Source: Centropus unirufus (Eukaryota > Chordata > Aves > Cuculiformes > Centropidae). Taken from it: DNA of 64,000 nt. Location of the stretch: NCBI GenBank assembly GCA_013397695.1, contig VYZI01000019.1, positions 4,882,932-4,946,931 of the forward strand, written 5' to 3'. The notes below the pieces were generated by a model. That model saw only the letters and a program-made list of their open reading frames with translations, was not told the origin of the DNA and ran no database searches. Made by a program: the position numbers and the translations under genes. Each line of letters begins with the position of its first letter. The stretch's first letter is position 1. Positions 27,801 through 39,800 of this stretch are shown piece after piece.

Positions 27801-30800
27801 CTAGTCTCAGAAAGAGTATTTATTAATACAGCATTTATTTAATATTTATATTAATATATCTTAGTATTTATATTAATATATTATTATAATTAATATTATC
27901 AATGTAGGTGGTGTTTGGTCCTTCCTGTGCTAATCTCATCTGCCCTGCTCTACCCTGGCATTTCCACAGGCGCCAGACTCCTTCACACGGGGAAGGATCG
28001 TGTTGCCAGCTGCTCCCCTACCGCAGCTCATCTGCCCAGCTGAGAGAGGAGCCACCTGGGAAGGATGCGATGGATTAGAGAGGAAGGCTCTCTGCTTGCA
28101 AGAGGATCCGGCTGATGTGTTCGGTGCTTTGGCTGAGGGCCCTTCAAAGCAAGGACCTTGGCTCCTGCATCTGTCAAACAGTTACGGTACTGTCCACCCT
28201 CAATCTAATAGTAAATAAGCATGATGAAAGGCAACAGCACCTACAGATTTGTCTTAATCAGGCAATTATTTCATGCTAGATGAATAGTAATTTTTAGGCT
28301 GGACCTCCCAACAGTTCCTGGCACTCACATTTGTGAGCAATCTGTGATTAATAGAAGGCCAAATACGGCTCTCTATTTATTTGGGTATTATTCTGTTAGC
28401 TTCCACCCATTAAATATCTGAAATAACCGTACTCATCTATTATGATTTCAACCCCAGAGTGAAATCACAGAGTCCAGTCAAACACACCTACAGGCAATAT
28501 CTGCTGTCGGTGTGTTTCAGGGAACTCTCCAGCATCACTGGGAGAGCAAAGAGCTTCTCAGTCTGGCCCAGCACTGGAAAACTGTCTTCCTTCATGAACA
28601 GCTGCAAGAAAATTGCTACAAAACAAAATTCTGGGCACTCTGAGCATTTTCACAGTTTGTCCTATTGTGATGTATGCTTTGTTACTATGGAGCATTTGGT
28701 AATGAATCCTGTTTTCCATATTCATAAAACTTAGGCTATACCCTGTAGCCAGACTTTTGAGACTTTATCAGCTCAGATACGAGTCCAGACATGTGCTGAG
28801 AGATACCAGAATAAAAGTATCTTTAGTCAGAGAAAATCCTTGACTGGATATTTCAGATATTGAAGACTTCAAGGACACATTGGAAAAAAACTATTCCTGT
28901 CTAACTGACTTCTGGCTGCATGCTTTGACAGCTGGAGTTTATTTTGCACTGTTTTCACTATTGTTCTGTCTCATTCATCTGCAAATCCTAGGAATGTTAC
29001 TGCACTCGGGAAACTAGTAGGAAGTACTTGAGAAAGGACATGAGTTGGATGATGTACAGTGTAATCCTTTATTACTTCCTATCCATGATATTTCTTAGCT
29101 AGCAGGAGCAAAAAAAATGCAGTTAGCAAGATATTCATGAAGCTGGAGCTCTGCCTCTGAATTTCACCGCGTTCGTTTAAATCATCAAATGAAAAGGTGA
29201 AGAAAAGGCACTCCAGTACAATGTTTACTGCTTTTTTTTTTTTTATCTACGTTAGCTGGAAAAGAACATCCCTTTGCCAGAACAGCCTGCAACTATTCAC
29301 ATCCACGCCTTAGCACTGTGTTTGAATAGAAAAGCAGTGACCAGGTGACTCCAGGCTTTTACATCAGTTACAACTCTGGGCAGGGATTACAACTTTTTGC
29401 ATCTGGAGACTCCAGTAGCACTGTAATCCATGCCGGCAATGGTTTAAGTCTCTCCAAAGAAACAGATGTAGTTAAGTTAAGGATATGTAGGTCAATAATT
29501 CTTCTCTCTTCCCACCAGACACCTGATTTGGGATGGTTTGGCAGAAGCCCTTTCTCTGAGGATACAAGAAAGTCTGCTGGGACCGGGACTGTGCAAGAGC
29601 TGCTGAAGCATCGTGCGCACAGAAGCTGCTCTCGGGGTGGTAAGTCTTTGTGCCTGGTACCTAGTCAGGAAAAGTGCTTTGGTGTGAGATGTTCTTATCT
29701 CTGACTGGGCTGCTTATCTAGAAGTGCAAAAAAAAAAGGAGAAATAATTAAACAAATGAAAAAAGCAAAGAAAACTGAGGGCCTGGGTATTTCTGGTGAG
29801 TTCTAGGTCTTTTGGATGTGTGGGATTTATGGTGGCAACATGCATTATATCCTGAAGTTAGAACAGAAACCAGCCTTTTGAGTTTTCCGGTGAATTACCT
29901 TAAAAAAGCCAATCACTGCCAGATCATCAGCATTTAGGATAGCTTCAGCCTGATGAGTAGAGTTGATTATAGCGGCGCTAGGTCCTGTTCGTCTTTTTAC
30001 CCATGTAATAAAGGCTGAGGCCTGTCTGACTCCTGTGGAAGGAAGGGAGAGTTAAAATGACCATCAAAAGGAATGAGAGGCATTTCTGTACAAATCAAGA
30101 CAGAGGACGTGGCGGTGCGGAAGTATGCTGAATAGAAATGGACCTTGGTTCCTTAGGAATGAGATCAAAGGTGTTTCAAAGTGGGCTTGGGGTATCCAAA
30201 TCCAGCCTCAGGATCTAGTGACCATTTAAACTATTGCTGATTAGAGAAGATCAGCAGTGGGTCTGTATGGTGTTTCCTCGGACCTCTGCAAATGGCTGTA
30301 TGTGCAGTTAACTGCTTAATCGTTTATGGAGAATAGAGACAGGGAAATTCAGACGAGTGGAAAGCCTGTTCTCCCAGATTTCATGTGTCCCAAAATCACA
30401 GTAAGCTATAAAGAGCTATCGACCTGAGGTTTAATCTAAAATGACTTCAAACCAATTGCAGATATTATTGAACTGTCTGTTCAATTAAATTAGGTGTCAA
30501 AATTGTTCCTTCGATGCTGCAGAAGAGATCTGATAGGCACGGAGGCATGTTAAAATTCCTCTGAGGTGCTGCAGCTTCTCTCTTCAGCTTAAGCATAAGA
30601 AACAAAGCTGAGGTGTCAAAGATGTCCTTTGATTCTGGATTGTTCCATCTTTTGAGTTCTGAGTTATTGCTGCCATTTTTACTGAGTTTACAGTCAGTAT
30701 GTTTAATTCTTATATTCTCCTCAAGCTGTCAGCAGTTTTAGCAATCTTGAGTCTCTTTAAAAAGCATGTTTTCTAGCTATCATATTTTCAGAGGAATTAG

Positions 30801-33800
30801 AGGCACAAACTGAGGGTGAGAGGTGTGAAATATCAACTGTAAAGTGGCCCTTTCATCTCTGAGTGTGCAATCTTTGTTGGACCGTAGCAAGAGTCCAGTG
30901 AAGGGTTAATGAAAATTACATATGAAAAATAAAAAGTCTGCATGCTGTGAAGTGCTAGAGTCAAGATGTACGGTACAAGTGGATTATCAAAGATGCAAGT
31001 CTCAGTACTGGGCATTTTAGCAATATGACAAGATCAAAATTGAGTCAGACCATTTTACTGCCATCAAGTCATTTTGCAGTAGGCTGTCCTGCAACTAGTT
31101 CAAAGTACTTTTTTTTTTTTAAGGTGAAACAGGCAGGCATTTGCTCTGGAGAGTGTAGGCTGCAGAGCAGAGCACAGAACAGTATCTACTGGCCACATAG
31201 TGCTTGACTCTAAATGCAGAATTGAGGTCTTGCAGCTTATGCCTGTGATACAATCCCTCAGCATCTTTTTCATGTGGTTGATCTTCCTATTGTGTTGCTT
31301 TAAACAGCCCGAGTAGCTTGTTTCTACTGGCCCAAGTCTTGCCTTGGAGTTGTAAAGGATTTTACGAAGCCTAGGACCTGGTTTTCATGCTGTGTCCATT
31401 GCTAGGACAACCAGTCAAAAATTCACTTTTCCATAAAATATAGGATTGAATTGCTAGGTTTAAGTGAGGTCTACCATTTCTTTGCGGCACAATATAAACC
31501 AAGTTCTGCAGGAGGAGTCATTGGGTGGTCACCACTCATCTTCAGTTGCCACTTCTCAATGGTTTAGAAGTCATACGCAACAGGCGAGAATTTACTCATT
31601 GCTTTACGTGAGCATTTCCCAGTCAGCAAAGCACCATTTAAGTCATGATTGGTGCCAGGAACGCTCTGAATGATTGATGCGGTCTTGTACAGATCACAGA
31701 GCAGAAGGCAGTTCCCTAAGCTGTTGGATCTCGCTGGTAAGTGTGTCTGAGCTCCCTGCTGCAGGGTGACTGCTGGGTAGCGTGTGCTATGATGTTCTGT
31801 ATTCTTCACTGGTTCTCACAAGCACAGCTGTCAAATAAGCTCACCAGTTTAAGAGAGGTTTTCTTGTCACAGTTCTACATTTAATCGGAGGCTGAAGGCA
31901 GATGCTTTTGCTTTCAGGTATCAGCATCTCTAATAAAAGCTCAGTATGGCAAATCACGCTTTCAGTGGCATTTGTGCAGAAGCTGCTGTTTGCACAAGTC
32001 TAGATGGAAACTTGGTAAGAAATTCAATACCAAGGAGGAGCAAGTTACTAAAAATACTGGAGATCACCTTTCAGCAGCAGCAGCGGCCACAGGGGGCTCA
32101 GCAGTTAAAGAAGTCAAATCGCTCAGTTGTGTACAGGCTCAGGAGGCAAACGTTAGGCTCTTTTTTTTGTTGTTGTTCATTGTATTAGACGCGTGACTCA
32201 GCTGTTTCTGCTTAGAGCACACTAACAGAAGCTTAGCCAAGTCATGCAATTTTTTTCAACTGTAAAAGTTCATTATTTTAGGTGAAAAAAAAAAAACAGA
32301 TGTCTTTATTGCATGCCTGATCTGTGAAAGAAAAACCAATAATGCCTGGATTTCCCAGGATTGCTCAGGTCAGTCCTATTCCAATAATGTTGTCTTTGCT
32401 TAATAACTTTAAATCAAAGATTTCAACTTATTTCATGGTTCATTTGAGCCACATATGAGCTCCCTCTGATGGCTAAATTGCAAAACTCCCTTGGTTTCGG
32501 AAGTATACCTGGATACTTGCAGCCACAGTTCATTGTTCAACATACAGAGTATGGCTCCAGCCTACTTGGAGCCATGGGAACTGCAGTGAACTAGAGGAAG
32601 TTCAAACAAAGCAGGTATGGGACAAAATTGTTGTTTGGTATACCGCATTTACTTGTGTTTGTTTTTAACGGGAGGTCTTGTTGGGTTGATTCTCTGTACC
32701 TAGTGGAATCAGGCCAGAAAAAATCCACTTATAGCTCAGTTATGCAATCGGAAGGTGAATTCAAAGCCAGTTCTTATACTGGCACAGGGGTAATTGTGTG
32801 TTTAAAACCATGGGCAAAACCAGTTTGCTACCTTGCATATTCTGTATCTGAGCGTCTTCTCAGTGTTTTTCTTCTCAGCAGCATGATAGATCAGTACATC
32901 CTGTAATTACATATCATTATCTTATCAGTGCACAAGACAATTTACCTTTGCAGTCTATGGGATCTTCCCTGTTGCCATCGACAAAAAATTTCACGGTAGG
33001 AAACTCTCGAATATTAAATTCTTTTCTCAAATCATGTTGGTGTGTGACATCAATTTTGCCAAATTGAATTCTTGGAGCTTCTTTTTTAAGCTGTCGTGCA
33101 GCCTCGGCAAACTCTTCAGACAAATTCTGAGATAACTGAGATAAAGAAACATCTAGAAAGGGTCAAACAAAAGAGAAGGAATTATGTGGACCGCAGCTTG
33201 AAGCTCTCTCTTGGGGGTTGTTGTGTCAGGCAGTAGCTGAGGGGTTGATTAAGGTCTCTTATGACTCGGAAATAAATGAGAAATTATCTTTACTTTTCAA
33301 TTCTTTGTATTGATGCTGATTGTTCACCATTCCAGACACCCCAAACCAGTAGCAGTGAAAAACGAGCAGGATCGCAATAGTGTTCTGCTGGGAAGAAATG
33401 GCACGGAAGCAAAAAGTACTTTGACTGGCTGGGTATGCTGGGCATGATTAAAGGGAGATCAAGGGCAGAGCTAGATTTGACTTCCATTGGGATACTTTGA
33501 TAAGCTACCATTTGTGTAAGCAATTCACTGAGGCAAACCTTTGTAATGCAGAAATTGCTTTTCCCGATAAGATACAGAGGAGGGAAGGAGAGGAACAGAG
33601 TAGGATCTTTCAGAGACTGGTGGCATATTTCTGCGTGCTGTGCAGCGCGCCTGCTCCTCTCTAACCCTAATGGCACTTGTGTGTTTGGAGGAAGGAGAAA
33701 GGGTATCCTGATCTGGGCCCTGGAATTATAAATATTAACATTATAAAAAAGAACAAGAGAAAGAAAGTAGTAACATATCACTACTCTGTATTAAAAGTGA

Positions 33801-36800
33801 GATAAAAAGTAAAGGCCTGGAGCTTTACAGTTTTGCAACTTGAGTTGAAAAGAAAATGAATTTAACTTTCTTTTGATAAAATTGAGGTAGGCTATCTTGT
33901 TAGATTTGTTTCATTACAAAGAGTAAAATCTTTTTCTTTAGATCCTTCCCTGAAAATTTTTAGTTTCATCAATGTACTTTTTCAAATAGGAACCGATGAA
34001 TAACATCCACTTAATCTTGGTGTCATACATTTATGTGTGTTCTTTTGTGTGTGTGTGTGTGTACGGATGTGTACGTACACAAGCATCCACCCAAAGCATA
34101 AATCCAGTAAAGTAATTGTCTTTTCTTCTTTCACAAAATTACAAATGTACTTCTCTGCAGCCTACCTGGTGAAGACATTGCCCAAGATAATTATAAACAG
34201 AACGTGAAGGAACATTTCTGTATGAGTTTTGATTAATGAAAGATAAAGCCACTAATCTAACTCAGAGCTAAGTTACATTTCTGCAGGAGTCAGCATTATC
34301 CTGGCTCTCAATCCCAGGCATCAATTCTTTTCCACCCCACTGCTATAATGAGGAGTGTGAGGAGTAGCATTAAATAATGTTATTTTCTCAAAATATTAAT
34401 TTGATAGACCCTTCCAAATTCTTCCATATATAAATCCAACTTGTCTTAGACTGACAGAAACCCCAGCGCTGTACCAGCTGCCCCAGCTGCTAACATGCCA
34501 AAGGGGGTTCTTAGTAGCACTAAATTTGGTGCCCGTTCAGCGGGCACTCAGATACCATGGTGATGAAAGGAAGGTACTTCTCTAAATAAAGTAAATGAGC
34601 CTTAAGGCATCAGTTCAAAGCAAATTGTGTTCTAATTGCCTGGAGCATTACTGTTTCATCAGAGAAATTTTACTTTTATTTTACAGAGATATTTTCAGAG
34701 TTTTCATTTTCGGGTGGGGTGAGTGTGGTGAGTCCATTCTCTGAAATACATCAATTCCAAAGACAGATTTTAAGAATTATCTCTTACCACTGAATAACCT
34801 GAATAGGCAGAGTAGCAGGTGATGAGTAACGTAACTGGCATGCTTCGATAATGAGAGTTAGCAGCTCCTGGATGGAGCTGGAAAAAGTGCCTGACTCCAT
34901 CCTGTCAAACATTATCACTGCGCTCAGAGACCTGGAGAAATCCAAGTGCCATTAACCTCGTACCTGTGAGCCAGAAGTTCGGCGAGTGAGCAGCCTTCCT
35001 CCCCAGAAGGGTATAAACTGTTTCCTTGACTACAGAGAACATGGGGAAACATCCATCACACACCTTTCCTCCGCCTTCCTGAGTGATTAGGCTCCTTTTC
35101 AGCTTTCCATCAATCCCTTTTCATTCCACTCATTCTCTGTTTGCCTCACAGGTACTTTATGTTTTCGAGTTGCTTGAGTGTTGCAGGAAATCATCACTCC
35201 TTTTATTTGGAGCCTTTTCTTGAATTCTGGTTTTGCTTCCTCTGTTTTAGACGTCGATTGACACCACTCGCTTTGGGCGTTGGGAAGAGAAAGCAGCTGC
35301 GGAGGCTAACGCAGCACCCCAGGCTCCAGACTCCAGGGGAGCTGGGTGCTGCCGGAGAGGGCAGGCGGATGAGAGGTAATGGAGTTCCTGGCAAAGTATG
35401 CAGGGGTGATGGCACCTTCCCCGATGACTGAAATTTCCCTTATTTTAGGAACTGCTCCGAGGAATGCCTTCCTCCAAAGGTTATGTGGAATATGTCTTAT
35501 CCACGCCCTTGTTCCCTGGAGGATGCTAGATGTGGGAGGACTGCCCCATTTACCATTTCATGAGCTATAAGAAAGTCTATTTATTTGAAGGGTTAAATGC
35601 ATTTTTTTATTTTACCTGTCTCGTATGTCAGAAACTCAGATTTTGTCAGTTTTGTTTTCCACGAAAAGCTAGCGAACCAGGTTAATGTGAAATCACACAT
35701 GCATTGAACATGAAGCCTGACAAACTGAAAGGGAATACAGATTTTTAATCAGACCTTCAAAAATGCTGATTTTTACAGCTCGAGCCGCTAGAGAAGTCTT
35801 GTTTTACGCAATGTAAAACACTTTGTGAAAAAACAGTCCTGCTTCTCTGATGAACTTGCGGTGTAAGGTGGTGGGTATCATCACATTATCATCTCTAACT
35901 TAGAAAGTCGGACTATATTTTGCCCAAAGCCACACCAAATGGATATGGCAGAAGAGGGAAAAGAATGAGGAATTTTGTACTTTAAGACGCTCTTTCTCTT
36001 GAGCACATCAATAATCTGTATAAGACACTTCTTTGTAGTGCGGCTTGCTGAGCTACAACGTATTGAAATGTGGACAGTGAAAAGCTTTGCTGATACATAA
36101 CTGTGTTTAATGACCATGAAGCATTCTTGCAGTGAGTATTCATGAAAGCCTGATAAGTTCCTCCTTCTTTAGCTAATTGCTGGTGACCTCCAGTTTAATT
36201 CTGCGTCTGTACTGATGGTCGAGTGATTGTTGCAGCCATTGTAAATGTGCTGGTTGTCATGCAAAATGCTCATTCCCTGTGCTATTACTTTCTAGCCTGG
36301 TCGGAAAGTCTTTTTAACAGTCCCATTTTTTTACTTCTGTGTAGGCTGCTTTTAGAGTTTCACTATAAATATATCATTTCTCTGTAGAAAACTGTTGAGA
36401 TGAAGCATGGTTTAGTGTTTAACATATGGGAATGGAAGGCAGTTAATCTTGCTGCAGTTGCAAACTTCTCTGTGTGACCTTGAATTCTCCCATTCTCTTT
36501 TATAGTGAGACACAACCCATAATCTCCTGTACCAACCTGTGTACTCTTAAACTGATTTAATCTAGCATTTGGAGTTCACTTGAGATCTTCTCTGTGATCA
36601 CTGAGGATTATTCCACAGTTGGGATCATTAATGAAAGACTTCTTGGTTTTTCTTTCCATAATATTGCCTTCAGCTTTTATGCCTTGAAAAGATGCTTGTC
36701 TGTAACAGTCATACTCATCTTGTCTTTTAAATATCATTATCTGAGCTCAGTTTATCAGCCACAGGCTGCGAGAATCCTACAGCTGACCCAGTGCCTCTCT

Positions 36801-39800
36801 GGATATACAAATGTTCTGCTCGGCAGTGTAAACATCACTTCAGAGATGAGAGTGCACTTGGCACACAACGCAGCAGCGCAAGGTCTGCACCGCCTGTGTA
36901 CTTGTCCTTTGGTTATCCCCGTGTTTATTTAGGAACTGAAAAGTTTTCACTGAAAAGGACAGGGCAGGCGTTCTCGGAGATGTGGGGAATCAAACATTCA
37001 CTGGGGTCTGGGCCTTTTCCTGGATTCTTCTGGTGGGAAGGGAGGAAGTGGTGTTAGCATGTGCTCTTCACCCATTTTGAATTTCCCAAAATATGCCAGC
37101 AGCCAAATTAACGGAACCAGAACTGTAAGGGACTGGGAGAAGGCATTTATCTGGCTTAAGGCAAGTTAAACCATATTGAAACCCATCTTGACAGGTTTTA
37201 GACTAATCTGGCTTTAAATATTTCTATGAATTGAGATACCAGAGCTACCCTAGACACGTTCCTCCAGAACATCAGCAGCCTTCCAGCTAAATTGTGGTCT
37301 TTATCCCTGACCGTGACTTGTCTGGTTTTTTAAGCCCGTTATATTGCCAGAATAATTTTAAAAGCTGCTTCTTCTCAGAAGCCGTACACTGGGATATGTT
37401 TAACATCTCAGCTGCGTGATGGTCAGTTCTGATGTGGGCTGATGCGTTACATTTTACCTCGGGGGTAGTGCACGGTGTGGACTGTTTCTGCCTCTCTATC
37501 CCGGCACAGCTTTAAACAAGAATGGTCTTCACCGTGCCGCCTGGGGACCCGAGGACTGTTCTTGCACAGAGAAATATGAGACTGTTGCAAAGCCCTGTGA
37601 AAACCATTCTGGTGATGGAAAATTGGACAGGTTTATGAAAGGTTTTTGGAGAGAAGTTAAAAAGGGGGTGCGGTTTGCTGTGCTCAGACATGCTGTTCTT
37701 GGGAAAACTAGAGTAAATTAATACACAACTTCAGCTGGCTGCTCTTTGTGGTGGCGGGCAGCAGTGCTTGTAGTGTTTGTTCTTGTAGGTGTACAAAGTT
37801 TATCCTTCCTTCGGCAGCAACTTTTGTCAGAGTGCTTGGGATTTTGGGGTTTTGGTTTTGTTTTTTTTTTTCAAAGCAACAATATTCTACAATGAAAGTC
37901 AACACAGAGACTTACATTCAGCTGAGCTATAACGTAAACCGTAAAGCTAGTCCACGTAAGCAAACATTGGTGCGAGATCTACCTTCTGCTGGTGGCAAGT
38001 GCTCTCTGTACCCCAGGCTCAGAGGCGCTTGAGTGATATTTAGATCAGTTTAACACGGATGGGGAGGTGCCACAAATTGCAGCAAAAGAGCCCTATCACA
38101 TGATGATATTTTCAGACATTGTTCTCCATGTTTTCCCCACGGGAACTGCTGTTCCCGTGTCCTTCTTCATCTCATCTTGCCCCTTCGGTTACTTTCTTGT
38201 TGCACAAGGCAGCTGGAATGAGGCTGGAAGAATGCTGGGTTTCTAGGTCATTACTTTGCTTCCATGCTCTGTAGTTGCCCTGTGTACTTTGCTCCGCTCA
38301 CCCGAGTAGCCTGATACTGCTTGGCAGAAAGTCAGCGTGTGTTTTCACAGCAAACCTTGCCTGAGAAGGCAGACATGGGACATGGCGAAGGTGGAACTGA
38401 AGGGCATTAGGAGGAATTGGTAGTCGTTGGGCGGAAGACGTCCAAACAAGCCTCTCCTGATTAATACTGAGGGACTGGTGAGTAGATAATGGTATGCAAT
38501 AGTGAAAGTGTTGGGATTTTCTCCTAATAGATAATATATAGGGCAGGTCCTAAAGCATTGAATCAATCATTTTCCCCATGTTGGTACAGCAACAAAACAA
38601 ATCCCACTTTCTGGGAAGCATGACCATGTATCCATGGTTAAGGATGGGAGAACAGAAAGGTCTCGGGTCTTGCATTCCTTCTGGATTTCTGAAGCTAGCT
38701 CCTGGCAGCCCCACAGATTTCCTGTGTGCTCTGGGGAATATGACTTTGTTTTTTATTATCTAAGTACCCTGCGTAGTTCCATGTTCACATAGATTGTTTC
38801 TTTGGATGCCTTGTTCATTAGGGCTCTATGTTCTCTCTGTGAAGGCACATCTGCCTGTCCTAACTTCAGCCTCTTTGTGCTGAGGCAATGCAAGGGATTA
38901 TGGCAAGTGGACCAGATGCTTCAGCATTGTGGGACCAGGTTTCCTACATCCCAGGGCAGAGCCTCACTGCGGGATGGTTTTCCACCGCTGCAGAGGCTGT
39001 TTAGTGGCAGGTCCCCAAAGGAAGCTGTTCAGATGGAGGCCAGTCATTTCCAGATACGTTATCTGGGCTGTGGAGCTCAGCACTGTCACGAGTGGTTTCA
39101 GAGTTCCCTGCAGGAACAGTAGATGCTTCTATAGTTTGAGAGGGGAAGGCAATCCATGAGTAAGCCCTTCAGATAGACACGGTGACCTTGAATCCAGACC
39201 CGAAGGCAGTGTGGATCGCAGGAGCAAGGTGTGGCTGGGAAGCAGTGTTTCATCTCTGAATTTTTCCTGAAGATGCGGCATGGAATGGGAGAGTGTGTGT
39301 GTTTTTTCCTTCTGAAGAAAGCCCGTTGTGAGGGTGGTGGGATATCGGAGAGAGGTCCAAGACTCTTCTCTGACGCCGGGGAAAGTAATCCTATTTTAGA
39401 TCTGCCACATCCCTTGAGTGCCCAGCTCCCTGGACTACTGCATTCTGAACCGTGCTCTCTGCATCTCTTGTCTCCTTATAAAACTGTTGAGATTTTCTTT
39501 CCATTCAGTATTAGGTTGATACCCTGAATTGTGTTGGAATATCTCATTGTTGATCAGCTCTGCCAGTACAAAGAAGGTTTGGCTGCAAACCCCTCTGTGA
39601 CCTGAACGTTCAGATTCTGTGCTTTGAATCATCTCTTACAAAGCTGAGAATAGAGTTTGACTAAGCTTTTTCTGGTAATTATTTTTTCACCAAAATGATG
39701 TACTTGCAGAGAGATCAAAATAGTTCACAACTGCAGACTGAATTTAGCAAATAGCTTTAGACCCTCCACAATTAAAAAATAAAATCTTATTACATTTCAA

